In this document: positions 40,674 through 49,961 of the stretch, piece by piece | How positions within the stretch are numbered: position 1 is the stretch's first letter | Layout: every line of letters starts with the position of its first letter | From: Bacteroidales bacterium | GTDB taxonomy: Bacteria; Bacteroidota; Bacteroidia; Bacteroidales; Muribaculaceae | Direction: 5' to 3' | Assembly: GCA_900770215.1 (NCBI GenBank) | Contig: CAAGJW010000074.1 | Coordinates: forward strand, 1-61,446 | Length of the DNA stretch: 61,446 bases | Notes under the pieces: model-generated | What the model was told of the DNA's origin: nothing | Databases searched by the model: none | What the model saw: the letters and a program-made list of their open reading frames with translations, nothing else | Program-made: the position numbers and the translations under genes

Positions 40674-41360
40674 TCAGTTGCGGTTGTCGATGTGAATGAT
40701 CGACTGCACATACATCAGGTCGCGTATGTCGTCGCGCCGCACGTCGATGTCGTCGTAGTTGGGGTTCTCGCTGTGCAGGGTCACCAGCTGCGCGTCGGGG
40801 TTCTTGCGTATGTACTTCACCAGCCGGTAGTCGTCGAGCAGGATCACATAGATTTGGCCCCACACGATGTAGCGGGTGCTCGACAGCTCTCGCACGGCGA
40901 TCATGTCGCCGTTTCTTATCACGGGTGTCATCGAGTCGCCGCTCACGCGCACGATGCGGCAGCCTGTGCCTGCCAGGTCGGGCAGGTTGATGCTGCCCAC
41001 GATGTGCTCGTCGGCAAAGAGCTGGGCGCGTGGCGCGTTGCCGGCGGTGACGTCGATGTCGTAGACGGGTGTGCCCTCGAGGCTGTTTTCTATGCCTTGA
41101 GGTGCCACAATTGTCGACGGCCCGGTTGCCGCCTGCTTGGCAAAGGGCACGTCGTTGCCCGTGAGCAGCCACTCCTTCGACACGCCCAGGTTCACCACCA
41201 GGCGGTTGAGCAGGGCATCGCTTATGCTCAGGTGTCCGTTGAGGTACTTCGACAGGTTGGAGTTGTCGACGCCCAATTTCTTGGCCAGGGTGTTTTGCCT
41301 GTAACCCAGCTCGCTCATGATGTACTTGATGCGGGCGGTGATGTCGTGGTCGTTTTGCAT
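40674..41360 (-). CDS. XRE-HTH/S24 peptidase-type repressor
   Basis: 228 residues from ATG 41360; the frame opens at 41432 upstream of the promoter, so that start is ruled out. The N-terminal helix-turn-helix (about 6-60) contains NTLAKKLGVDNSNLSKYLNG. The C-terminal S24 fold has VSGDSMTPVIRNGD with Ser143 and Lys182 (RLVKYIRK) as the catalytic dyad, and an Ala106-Gly107 pair that fits a LexA/CI-like self-cleavage site. It may be a stress- or SOS-responsive repressor. Confidence 0.82.
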   Translation of the reverse strand: MQNDHDITARIKYIMSELGYRQNTLAKKLGVDNSNLSKYLNGHLSISDALLNRLVVNLGVSKEWLLTGNDVPFAKQAATGPSTIVAPQGIENSLEGTPVYDIDVTAGNAPRAQLFADEHIVGSINLPDLAGTGCRIVRVSGDSMTPVIRNGDMIAVRELSSTRYIVWGQIYVILLDDYRLVKYIRKNPDAQLVTLHSENPNYDDIDVRRDDIRDLMYVQSIIHIDNRN

Positions 41361-41401
41361 GATTGTGATGTGCTTTAATGTGTTTGCTTTGTGCGTGGTT
41401 G

Positions 41402-41433
41402 CAAATTTACCATTTATGTGGCAATATACCAAA
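41402..41433 (-). promoter_or_regulatory. promoter (TTTG - N20 - TAAATTTG) for the S24 repressor
   Basis: On the minus strand, TTTG (41433-41430), a 20-base spacer and TAAATTTG (41409-41402), 42 bases before ATG 41360. Near-consensus. Confidence 0.7.
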
Positions 41434-41567
41434 TATGCGCTGCAATATTTTTTCTTGTAGAAAATACTTGCATGGCGCGGCCCTCATGCCCGTCCGGTTT
41501 TGGTGATTATTAATCTCCCCGGACGGCCACAAGGGCCGCACCCTGCAATTCTCTTTATTTTGCGGCG

Positions 41568-44417
41568 TTACAGCGTCTTGGCAACCTCCACTTCCTCGAA
41601 GGCCTCGATGATGTCGCCAGCCTCGATGTCGTTGTACGACTTTATGCTCAAGCCGCACTCGTAGCCGTTGGTCACCTCCTTGGCGTCGTCCTTGAAGCGC
41701 TTGAGCGATGCGAGTTCGCCCGTGTGGCGCACGATGCCGTCGCGTATCACGCGCACCTTGCACTTGGCCTTGAGCTTGCCCTCGGTGACCATGGCGCCGG
41801 CGATGGTGCCCACCTTGCTGATGTGGTACACTTGCTTCACGGTTGCGCTGCCCAGCACCTGCTCCTTGATTTCGGGAGCCAGCATGCCCTCCATGGCTTG
41901 CTTCACCTCCTCGATGGCGTCGTAGATGATAGAGTAGATGCGTATGTCGACGCCCTCTTGCTGTGCCGTGCGCTTGGCATCGGCATTGGGGCGCACCTGG
42001 AAGCCAATGATGTAGGCATCGCTGGCGGCGGCCAGGATCACGTCGCTCTCGGTGATGGCACCCACGGCCTTGTGGATGACGTTGACCTGCACCTCGGGGG
42101 TGGAGAGCTTGATGAGCGAGTCGCTCAGTGCCTCGATCGAGCCGTCGACATCGCCCTTGACGATGACGTTGAGCTCGTGGAAGTCGCCCAGTGCGCGGCG
42201 GCGGCCTATGTCTTCGAGGGTCACACGCTTCTGGGTGCGCAGCCCGAGCTCACGCTGCAGCTGCTCGCGCTTGTTGGCGATTTGGCGGGCCTCCTGGTCG
42301 GTGTCCATCACGTTGAACTTGTCGCCGGCGGTGGGGGCGCCGTTCAGGCCCAGTATCAGGGCTGGCGACGAGGGGCCGGCCTCGGTGATGGGCATGTTGC
42401 GCTCGTTGAACATGGCCTTGATCTTGCCATAGTGGGTGCCGGCAAGCACGATGTCGCCCTTGTGCAGGGTGCCGTTGTCGACCAGCACGGTGGCGATATA
42501 GCCGCGGCCCTTGTCGAGCGACGACTCGATGATCGAGCCCGTGGCCTTGCGGTTGGGGTTGGCCTTGAGGTCGAGCAGGTCGGCCTCGAGCAGCACCTTC
42601 TCCATGAGCTCGGGCACGCCTATGCCCTTCTTGGCACTGATGTCCTGGCTCTGGTACTTGCCGCCCCACTCCTCGACCAGGTAGTTCATGTTGGCCAGCT
42701 CCTCTTTGATTTTGTCGGGGTTGGCGCCGGGCTTGTCGATCTTGTTGATGGCAAACACGATGGGCACACCGGCTGCCGAGGCATGGTTGAGGGCCTCGAC
42801 GGTCTGCGGCATCACGGCATCGTCGGCAGCCACAATCACAATGACGATATCGGTGACCTTGGCACCGCGGGCACGCATGGCCGTGAAGGCCTCGTGTCCG
42901 GGGGTGTCGAGGAAGGTGATGCGCCGGCCGTTGGGCAGCTTCACGTTGTAGGCACCTATGTGCTGGGTGATGCCGCCAGCCTCGCCGGCAATCACGTTAG
43001 ACTTGCGTATATAGTCGAGCAGCGAGGTCTTGCCATGGTCCACGTGACCCATCACGGTCACCACGGGTGGGCGCTGCACCAGGTCCTTGGGGTCGTCTTC
43101 CTCTTCCTGGATTTGCTCGGTCACGTCGGCGCTCTCATATTCGGTCTTGAAGCCGAATTCCTCGGCCACCATGTTGATGATTTCGGCATCGAGGCGCTGG
43201 TTGATCGACACCATCACGCCCAGGTTCATGCAGGTGCCTATCACCTTGTTCACCGGCACGTTCATCATGGCGGCCAAGTCGGCTACCGTCACAAACTCGG
43301 TGAGCTTGAGCACCTTCTTCTCGGCAGCCTGCTGTGCGCGCTCTTCACGCTCCTCCTCGCGCACGGCCTCGCGCTTCTCGCGACGCCATTTTGCGCCCTT
43401 CTTGCTCGTCTTGTTCTGGAGCCGTGCAAGGGTCTCCTTCACCTGGCGCTGTACGTCTTCCTCGTTGACTTCGGCCTTGAACGGGCGTTTCTCTTTCTTC
43501 TTGTTGCGCTTGCTGCCCTGGCCGGCATTGGCATTGCTGCCGTTGTTGCGGTTGCCGCCGTTGCCGCCGCCTGCAAGCTGCTGTGCGCTCTTCTCGATGT
43601 CGATTTTCTCCTTGCCTATGCGCTTGCGCTTGCGGCGGCCTTCGCCGCCGTTGCCCTGCTTGCTCAACCGCTCGTTGCGACGCTCCTCCTTGGTTTTCTT
43701 CTTGGGGCGCGTCGACTGGTTGATGGCGCTCAGGTCGATCTTGCCCACCACATTGATGGTGTTTTTGAGCACGGGGGTGCCATATTCAAAGATTTCGGGA
43801 TCCTTTTTCTCGGTTTTGACCTCGGGCTTGACTTCGGCTTTGGGCTCGGGCTGTGGTTTGAGCACGGGTTTCTCGGGCTTGGCAACCTTGGCTGCTGCAG
43901 GCTGCTGTGGCTCGGGTTGCGGTGCAGGAGCGGCAGGCTCCTGGACCTTGGGCTGGGGCTGGGGTTTGGCCTTGGGCTCGGGTTCGGGCTCGGCCTTAGC
44001 GGGTTCGGCTGCAGGTTGCTGTGGCTCGGGTTTGGGCTCGGGCTTGGGGGCAGGGGCTGGCTTGGGCTTTCCGGCAGTGCTCAGGTCAATCTTTCCCAGC
44101 ACCTTGGGCTTCTTGATTTCGACCTCGGTCTTGATTTCTTCAACCTTGCGGGTCTCTTCCTTGGCTGCAGTCTCGGCTGCCATGGCGGCCGAAATCTTGG
44201 CTTTCTCCTTCTGCCGCTCGCTGGTGAAATTCTCCGATTTGAGCTTTTGCTCCATGTCGGGCTTGAACTCCTTCACGAGCAGGGCGTACACATCCTCGTC
44301 GACGCGTGCGTTAGGGCTGCTGGTGTCGACGTCGATGTTCTTCTTGTTGAGAAAATCCTTGATGGTCTGTAGGCCAACGTTTAAATCTTTTACTACTTTG
44401 CTTATCTTTATACGCAT
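41568..44417 (-). CDS. infB: translation initiation factor IF-2
   Basis: 949 residues. The IF2_N-like start (MRIKISKVVKDLNVGLQTI) is followed by a long charged and Pro-rich region (about 60-390) with repeated PEPKPEP-type words. The second IF2_N domain (LTEFVTVADLAAMMNVPVNK) leads to the GTPase: G1 GHVDHGKTSLL (about 457), G3 DTPGHEAF and G4 NKIDKPG. Beta-barrel domains and the fMet-tRNA-binding C-terminus follow. It places initiator tRNA on the 30S subunit. It lies in the rimP-nusA-infB operon, 90 bases after nusA. Confidence 0.96.
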   Translation of the reverse strand: MRIKISKVVKDLNVGLQTIKDFLNKKNIDVDTSSPNARVDEDVYALLVKEFKPDMEQKLKSENFTSERQKEKAKISAAMAAETAAKEETRKVEEIKTEVEIKKPKVLGKIDLSTAGKPKPAPAPKPEPKPEPQQPAAEPAKAEPEPEPKAKPQPQPKVQEPAAPAPQPEPQQPAAAKVAKPEKPVLKPQPEPKAEVKPEVKTEKKDPEIFEYGTPVLKNTINVVGKIDLSAINQSTRPKKKTKEERRNERLSKQGNGGEGRRKRKRIGKEKIDIEKSAQQLAGGGNGGNRNNGSNANAGQGSKRNKKKEKRPFKAEVNEEDVQRQVKETLARLQNKTSKKGAKWRREKREAVREEEREERAQQAAEKKVLKLTEFVTVADLAAMMNVPVNKVIGTCMNLGVMVSINQRLDAEIINMVAEEFGFKTEYESADVTEQIQEEEDDPKDLVQRPPVVTVMGHVDHGKTSLLDYIRKSNVIAGEAGGITQHIGAYNVKLPNGRRITFLDTPGHEAFTAMRARGAKVTDIVIVIVAADDAVMPQTVEALNHASAAGVPIVFAINKIDKPGANPDKIKEELANMNYLVEEWGGKYQSQDISAKKGIGVPELMEKVLLEADLLDLKANPNRKATGSIIESSLDKGRGYIATVLVDNGTLHKGDIVLAGTHYGKIKAMFNERNMPITEAGPSSPALILGLNGAPTAGDKFNVMDTDQEARQIANKREQLQRELGLRTQKRVTLEDIGRRRALGDFHELNVIVKGDVDGSIEALSDSLIKLSTPEVQVNVIHKAVGAITESDVILAAASDAYIIGFQVRPNADAKRTAQQEGVDIRIYSIIYDAIEEVKQAMEGMLAPEIKEQVLGSATVKQVYHISKVGTIAGAMVTEGKLKAKCKVRVIRDGIVRHTGELASLKRFKDDAKEVTNGYECGLSIKSYNDIEAGDIIEAFEEVEVAKTL

Positions 44418-44507
44418 AAAAAACTACGTTATTTTTCTATTTAATATTGTTGAAGAAATTGACCGCCATGGGCCGGAAAGTGTAGGGCAATCGCGTTGCG
44501 CCCGCTC

Positions 44508-45779
44508 TTAGTCCTCAAATTCGGCCTTGAGCACGGCAAGCACGTTGTCGACGGTGCCCTCCTCGAGGTCGGCCTTGTCGATGAGCTCCTGGCGCGGCGT
44601 GCGCAGCACTGCCTTGGCCGTGGCGCAGCCCATGTTCTTCAACGCCTCGATCACCCAGTCGTCGATCTCGTCCTTGAACTCGTCGAGATAGATGTCCTCC
44701 TCGCCTTCCGACTCGAGGTCGCGGTACACGTCGATCTGGTAGCCGGTGAGCATCGAGGCCAGCTTGATGTTGAGGCCGCCCTTGCCTATGGCCAGCGACA
44801 CCTCTTCGGGGCGCAGAAACACCTCGGCACGCTTGCCCTCCTCGTCGAGGCGTATCGACGATATCTTGGCCGGGCTCAGTGCACGCTGAATGAAGAGCTG
44901 CGGGTTGCTCGTGTAGTTGATCACGTCGATGTTCTCGTTGCGCAGCTCGCGCACGATGCCGTGTATGCGGGCGCCTTTCACGCCCACGCATGCGCCCACG
45001 GGGTCGATGCGGTCGTCGTAGCTCTCGACGGCAATCTTGGCACGCTCGCCGGGGATGCGGGCCACGGCGCGTATCACGATCAGGCCGTCGTGTATCTCGG
45101 GCACTTCAAGCTCGAAGAGGCGGCGCAGGAAGTTCTCGCTGGTGCGTGAAACCGTGATTTTGGGGTTGTTGTTCTTGTTGTCGACGTTGTAGATCACGGC
45201 GCGCACGGTCTCGCCCTTGCGGTAGATGTCGGTGGGTATCTGCTGGTCTTTGGGCAGCAGCAGCTCGTTTTTGTCGTCGTCGAGCAGCAGCACCTCGCGC
45301 TTCCACACCTGGTAGACCTCGCCGCTCACGAGCTCGCCCTCCATGTCCTTGAACTTGGTGTAGACGGCATCCTTCTGCAAGTCGAGAATCTTGCTGGCCA
45401 GCGTCTGGCGCAGGTTCAAGATGGCACGGCGGCCAAACGAGGCAAAGTCGATCTTGCGCGTGTGGTCCTCGCCCACCTCGCAGTCGGGGTCGGGGTTGTC
45501 CTCGTCGTTGCGGGCGTCGGTGAGGCCTATCTGCCTGTTGGGGTTCTCCACCTCGCCGTCGTTCACGACCTCGAGGTTCTGGTAAATCTCGCAGTCGCCC
45601 TTGTCGGGGTTCATGATGACGTCGAAGTTCTCGTCGGTGCCGAACATCTTGGCCAACACGCTGCGAAACGACTCCTCCAGCACGCTTATCATCGTGGTCT
45701 TGTCGATATTCTTGAGTTCCTTGAATTCGGCAAATCTGTCGGCCATGTCGACAGTTTCTTCTTGTTTCTTTGCAGCCAT
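44508..45779 (-). CDS. nusA: transcription termination/antitermination factor NusA
   Basis: 423 residues. The N-terminal RNA-polymerase-binding domain (about 1-135; MISVLEESFRSVLAKMFG) is followed by S1 (about 140-205; GELVSGEVYQVWKREVLLL) and two KH domains with VGACVGVKGARIHGI (near 262) and VSLAIGKGGLNIKLA (near 328). It is shorter than the E. coli protein because the C-terminal acidic repeats are reduced to one helical piece. It binds elongating RNA polymerase. It sits between rimP (8-base gap) and infB, as in most bacteria. Confidence 0.95.
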   Translation of the reverse strand: MAAKKQEETVDMADRFAEFKELKNIDKTTMISVLEESFRSVLAKMFGTDENFDVIMNPDKGDCEIYQNLEVVNDGEVENPNRQIGLTDARNDEDNPDPDCEVGEDHTRKIDFASFGRRAILNLRQTLASKILDLQKDAVYTKFKDMEGELVSGEVYQVWKREVLLLDDDKNELLLPKDQQIPTDIYRKGETVRAVIYNVDNKNNNPKITVSRTSENFLRRLFELEVPEIHDGLIVIRAVARIPGERAKIAVESYDDRIDPVGACVGVKGARIHGIVRELRNENIDVINYTSNPQLFIQRALSPAKISSIRLDEEGKRAEVFLRPEEVSLAIGKGGLNIKLASMLTGYQIDVYRDLESEGEEDIYLDEFKDEIDDWVIEALKNMGCATAKAVLRTPRQELIDKADLEEGTVDNVLAVLKAEFED

Positions 45780-45787
45780 AGTTTTGT

Positions 45788-46255
45788 TTAAACTGTAATT
45801 ATATTTTTAGTGTATTTTATTTCGTCGTAAGCCAGGCTCATGTCGGTCTCGACCAGCTCGGGGCGCTTCTTGCCCTCGGGCTTCACCTTCTGGGTCACGG
45901 TCAGGGTGAAGCCGGTATCGCCGGCATCCTTGAGCGTGCCCTTGAGCTTGACACCTGCCTTGGTGAGCACCTCGACGGGGCCGCCCACATTCTTGAGGTA
46001 GTGCTCGCGCACCTTGAAGGGCTCGCCTATGCCGTAGCTGCCCACGGTGAGCTCGTAGTCCTCGCCCTTGTCGCGGTCAAATGCGGCCAGCACCTTGTCG
46101 TTCACCATCACGCAGTCGTCGATGGTCACGTCGCCCATGCTGTCGATGGCCACGTCGATCACATTGTCGCTGCTCACCTTCACCTCGACCAGAAACAGCC
46201 CGGTGCCGGCAAGCGCTTCGTTTATCACTTGAGCAAGTTGTTGCTTGTCAATCAT
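45788..46255 (-). CDS. rimP: ribosome maturation factor RimP
   Basis: 155 residues, normal length. The N-terminal half has VEVKVSSDNVIDVAIDSMGD and the GDVTIDDCVMVNDKV block, and the C-terminal Sm-like half has VGSYGIGEPFKVREHYLKN. It assists 30S subunit assembly. First gene of the rimP-nusA-infB operon and preceded by a complete promoter. Confidence 0.92.
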   Translation of the reverse strand: MIDKQQLAQVINEALAGTGLFLVEVKVSSDNVIDVAIDSMGDVTIDDCVMVNDKVLAAFDRDKGEDYELTVGSYGIGEPFKVREHYLKNVGGPVEVLTKAGVKLKGTLKDAGDTGFTLTVTQKVKPEGKKRPELVETDMSLAYDEIKYTKNIITV

Positions 46256-46325
46256 TCTCGTGTAGCTTCGTAATAATATAAAAATGAGAGAACCTTAAGG
46301 AGGCCCCCTCGACTGAATTGCGTTG

Positions 46326-46356
46326 CAAAGGTAACGATTCTTTTGCAATCCTGCAA
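46326..46356 (-). promoter_or_regulatory. promoter (TTG - N20 - TACCTTTG) for rimP-nusA-infB
   Basis: On the minus strand, TTG (46356-46354), a 20-base spacer and TACCTTTG (46333-46326), 71 bases before the rimP ATG. Confidence 0.7.
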
Positions 46357-46491
46357 CTATGTGGGGGGCTCGCCCTCTACTCATCTCACCTATAGTGTTA
46401 AATATTTAGTTTAATTTATATAAAATTATTTTTAATTAACTCTTGTTTTGGTTCGACGTGAAGCCAGCTAAGGCAGGAAAACGGTGCGACG
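46357..46491. other. AT-rich divergent promoter region, no gene
   Basis: This lies between the rimP and yfhO-like promoters. A run of A/T around 46395-46440 could work as an upstream activating (UP) region. No ORF or hairpin of note. Confidence 0.35.
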
Positions 46492-46522
46492 TTGCGTAGT
46501 TTTAGGAATTTGTGTAATTTTG
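46492..46522 (+). promoter_or_regulatory. promoter (TTG - N20 - TAATTTTG) for the YfhO-like gene
   Basis: TTG 46492-46494, a 20-base spacer and TAATTTTG 46515-46522, 34 bases before ATG 46556. Confidence 0.7.
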
Positions 46523-46555
46523 GGACAAAATTCTGAAAAAATCAAACTCACATAA

Positions 46556-49186
46556 ATGGAAAGCAATCAGAACAAAAGCCTATTTGGCATAGTGAAGGTG
46601 AAAAATCTCATCGCCTTTTTGATTTCGGTACTCGTGTTCTTCGTGATCGCGTGGATATACTTCGCGCCCAACGACTTCAACGGCGACGTGATGCAGCAAG
46701 ACGACATGACGGCCGGCATGGCCAATGGCCACGAGGCTGCCGTCTACCACGAGAAAACCGGCGAGGTGACCCGCTGGACCGATGCCCTCTTCGGCGGCAT
46801 GCCCACCTTTCAGATTTCGCCCAGCTACAACAGCAGCTCGATATTGAGCAAGGTGGCCAGCATCTATTCGCTCAAGTTCCTGGGCGTCCCCGAGTATGTG
46901 GGCTGGCTGTTCATGCTCATGCTCGGCTTCTTTATCCTCATGCTGGCCTTCGACCTCAAGTGGTACTATGCCGTGCTGGGCGCCGTGGGCTATGCGTTCT
47001 CGAGCTATTTCTTCATCATCATGGGGGCAGGCCACATTTGGAAACTGCTCACCCTGTGCTACATTCCCCCCACCATTGCAGGTGTGGTGATGTGCTACCG
47101 CGGCAAGTGGCTGAGCGGAGCTGCCCTCACGGCGCTCTTTGCTGCCTTGCAGCTCATGTCCAACCATGTGCAGATGACCTACTACTCGGGCTTCATCATT
47201 GCAGCCCTGGCCATTGGCTACCTGTGCAAGGCCATAAGTGAAAAGCGCCTCTCGGCCTGGGCTGTGGCAACGGTTGCACTGGCCGTGGCCGGCGGGCTGG
47301 CCCTCGCGGCCAACGCACCCAACCTGTACTTGAGCAACAAGTATGCCAAGGAGACTATGCGCGGCGGCCACAGCGACCTCACCCCCCTCAAGGGCCAGAA
47401 GCAGAGCGAGACTGCCGGCAACGGCGGCCTTAACAAGGACTACATCAACATGTGGAGCTATGGCAAGGGAGAGACTTTCACCCTGATGGTGCCCAACGTG
47501 AAGGGCGGCGCCTCGATGAAACCCACCCGCGACGAGAACAATCCCAGCAAGATTGTGAACGTGCCCATGACCCTCGACAAGACATCAAAATATGAGTCGA
47601 TGCAGAACGACGGTTCGTTCGACGGCCAGGATGGCCAAATCGCCCAGCAGTGCATGCAATACTTCACCCAGTACTTCGGCGACCAGCCCATGACCAACGG
47701 CCCCGTCTATGTGGGTGCCCTCATATGCGCCCTCTTCCTGCTGGGTTGCTTTGTGGTCACTGGCCCAGTGAAGTGGGCCCTGCTTGCCGTTACCATCCTC
47801 TCGATACTGCTGTCGTGGGGCGGCAATTTCACCGGTTTCACCGATTTCTTTGTCGATTACTTCCCGCTCTACAACAAGTTCAGGACACCGTCGAGCATCC
47901 TCGTCATTGCCGAGTTCACCATGCCGCTGCTGGCTGTGTTGGGCATCTACAAGATGTTTAGCGACAAGAAATTCCTGGACAATCACGGGCCGGCGTTCTA
48001 CTCCGCGTTTAGCATTGCGGGTGGCTTGTGCCTGCTCTTTGCTCTGGTGCCCGGCATGTTCAGCAACATGCCCAAAAACGACCTGGGCACGCTGCAAGGC
48101 ATCGCCCAGCAGCTGGGCGGCCAGGAGCCTGCCACGTTGCGCTCGAGCATCAATGCCATACGCCTCTCGCTGGTGAGCAGCGACGCCTGGCGCTCGTTGG
48201 GCTTCATCGTTGTGGGCTTTGCTGTGTGCTATGCCTATCTCAAGGGCTGGCTCAAGACCAGTGCCGCAGTGCCCACAGTGGCTATAGCAGTTGTGGTGCT
48301 GGCCGACATGTTCCTGGTCAACAAGCGCTACATCGACTCCGAGTCGTTTGTGGCCAAAGACGACATTCCGGCCGTGCAAATCCAGGCCACACAAGCCGAC
48401 AAGCAGATATTGAAAGACAAGAGCAACTACCGCGTGCTCGATGTGCAGAATTTCATGCAGGCCACGCCGTCCTACTACCACAAGACCGTGGGCGGCTATC
48501 ACCCGGCCAAGCTGGCTCGCTACAACGACCTCATCGACCGCCAGCTCACCCGGGGCGGACAGCTCAACATCCCGCAAGGGCCCACGGGCATCGGGTTTGA
48601 CAAGATGGGCGTGTGGAACATGCTCAACACCAAGTATATCAAGGTCGACAACAAGACGGTGATCACCAATCCCGCTGCCTGCGGCAACGCCTGGATGGTC
48701 GATTCGCTCGTGTATGTGCCCAATGCCGACAAGGAGATGGCCTATCTCGACCACTTCAACCCCCGCACCAGCGCTGTGGCCGACCAGCGATTTGCCAAGG
48801 TGTTGGGCCAGGCCCGCCCTGTGACGGCTGGCGACACCATCGTCGAGACCAGCTATGCACCCAATGAGCTCAAGTATCGCAGCCACAGCGCCAAGGGCGG
48901 CGTGGCCGTGTTCAGCGAGGTGTACTTCCCCTGGGGCTGGACGGCCACTATCGACGGCAAACCCGCCTCGATAGGGCGTGTCAACTATGTGCTGCGCGCC
49001 ATGCAGGTGCCGGCAGGCGACCACACCATCGTGATGACCTTCAAGCCTGCCGAGGTGACCAAGACCGACGGCATTGCCACTGGCGCCATCGTGGCTATCT
49101 TTGTACTGGTGCTGCTGGCCATAGGGGTGAACGTGGTCAAGTGGCGCCGCCAGTCGCAGGCAGACGCAACGGTCGTGAAACAATAA
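46556..49186 (+). CDS. YfhO-family multi-pass membrane protein
   Basis: 876 residues. A first helix (about 15-35) and a periplasmic loop with DALFGGMPTFQIS, typical of YfhO/GT-C-like proteins, are followed by around a dozen helices to residue 590 and then a soluble beta-rich domain (about 600-830) and a last helix (about 845-865). YfhO proteins are linked to lipid-carrier-dependent glycosylation of envelope polymers. The start of the downstream GT11 and methyltransferase-like genes 13 bases on suggests a glycan-related operon. Substrate unknown. Confidence 0.8.
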   Translation: MESNQNKSLFGIVKVKNLIAFLISVLVFFVIAWIYFAPNDFNGDVMQQDDMTAGMANGHEAAVYHEKTGEVTRWTDALFGGMPTFQISPSYNSSSILSKVASIYSLKFLGVPEYVGWLFMLMLGFFILMLAFDLKWYYAVLGAVGYAFSSYFFIIMGAGHIWKLLTLCYIPPTIAGVVMCYRGKWLSGAALTALFAALQLMSNHVQMTYYSGFIIAALAIGYLCKAISEKRLSAWAVATVALAVAGGLALAANAPNLYLSNKYAKETMRGGHSDLTPLKGQKQSETAGNGGLNKDYINMWSYGKGETFTLMVPNVKGGASMKPTRDENNPSKIVNVPMTLDKTSKYESMQNDGSFDGQDGQIAQQCMQYFTQYFGDQPMTNGPVYVGALICALFLLGCFVVTGPVKWALLAVTILSILLSWGGNFTGFTDFFVDYFPLYNKFRTPSSILVIAEFTMPLLAVLGIYKMFSDKKFLDNHGPAFYSAFSIAGGLCLLFALVPGMFSNMPKNDLGTLQGIAQQLGGQEPATLRSSINAIRLSLVSSDAWRSLGFIVVGFAVCYAYLKGWLKTSAAVPTVAIAVVVLADMFLVNKRYIDSESFVAKDDIPAVQIQATQADKQILKDKSNYRVLDVQNFMQATPSYYHKTVGGYHPAKLARYNDLIDRQLTRGGQLNIPQGPTGIGFDKMGVWNMLNTKYIKVDNKTVITNPAACGNAWMVDSLVYVPNADKEMAYLDHFNPRTSAVADQRFAKVLGQARPVTAGDTIVETSYAPNELKYRSHSAKGGVAVFSEVYFPWGWTATIDGKPASIGRVNYVLRAMQVPAGDHTIVMTFKPAEVTKTDGIATGAIVAIFVLVLLAIGVNVVKWRRQSQADATVVKQ

Positions 49187-49199
49187 CGCATCCACACGC

Positions 49200-49922
49200 A
49201 TGGGCCGCATCCACCGTCTACGCACAGCCTTGAGCCGGCACCACCGCAGTGCCGGCTTCGGCATTCACTCGCCCTTTGCATTCAACTTTGTGTGCAATGT
49301 GCTGGGCGAGCGGCTGCCCTACTATGGCTATGCTGTGATCGAGGCCACACGGCGCGAGGTGATCGAGGCAGGCATGCACCGCCTGCACCATGCCCGCGTG
49401 ATATCCTACAGCAACGCCAAGATGCTGTTTCGCATTGTGAACTACTTCACCCCGCCGCGCATTCTCCAGTTTGGCACCAATCACGGCGTCACTGCCGTGA
49501 CCGTGATGCTGCCCTCGAGCGCCGCGCAGCTCTACTTGTGCGAGCCTCGCCTGGCTTCCAGGCCGCTTGCCAGCCATGTGTTGCAGCCCTACATGGGGCG
49601 CATCCACGTGCATGGCGATGCCGGCGATGCCATTGCGGCCTATCGGCAGGCACTGCAGCAAGGGGGAGGGCAGCCCTTTGTGCTCATCAACGAGATAATC
49701 GACGATAATGCCTACGGAGCAATCGAGCAATTTCTGCACACGCTGCTCGACGGTCAAGGTGTGATTGTGATGCGTAACTTGAATAAAGATAAGCAGTTAC
49801 AGCAACTGTGGCAGTCGTGTGAGCGTTACGTCCACTCGGGGCAGAGCTTCACCAACGAGAAAATCGGAATTATCGTGGCTACGCCCAAGTTGCAACCTGA
49901 GCGCTTCAACTTGTGGTTTTAG
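49200..49922 (+). CDS. class I SAM-methyltransferase-like protein
   Basis: 240 residues. The N-terminal RHHRSAGFGIHSPFAFNFV segment matches a group of Bacteroidales hypothetical proteins. A Rossmann-like motif ILQFGTNHGVTAVTVMLPS (about 89-107) with an acidic strand end in LYLCEP suggests SAM binding, and VLINEIIDDNAYGAI may hold a later motif. Catalytic residues cannot be assigned. It starts 13 bases after the YfhO-like gene, with the GT11 gene following by 38 bases. Confidence 0.6.
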   Translation: MGRIHRLRTALSRHHRSAGFGIHSPFAFNFVCNVLGERLPYYGYAVIEATRREVIEAGMHRLHHARVISYSNAKMLFRIVNYFTPPRILQFGTNHGVTAVTVMLPSSAAQLYLCEPRLASRPLASHVLQPYMGRIHVHGDAGDAIAAYRQALQQGGGQPFVLINEIIDDNAYGAIEQFLHTLLDGQGVIVMRNLNKDKQLQQLWQSCERYVHSGQSFTNEKIGIIVATPKLQPERFNLWF

Positions 49923-49935
49923 CCCGGTTCATTCG

Positions 49936-49961
49936 TTCAAAAGCAATATTCAAAAGCAATA
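49936..49961 (+). repeat. 13-bp tandem repeat at the GT11 start codon
   Basis: TTCAAAAGCAATA occurs twice without gap (49936-49948 and 49949-49961); the last A is the first base of the ATG. It replaces the usual translation-initiation region. Confidence 0.7.

Noticed and set aside
41490..41526. CCGTCCGG/CCGGACGG inverted repeat downstream of infB
   Set aside because: A possible terminator for the minus strand, but no T-run follows in that direction and the 21-base loop is long, so it was not called.
43800..44100. DNA-level repeats coding PEPKPEP in infB
   Set aside because: Low-complexity linker of IF-2, common in large IF-2 proteins and not a separate feature.
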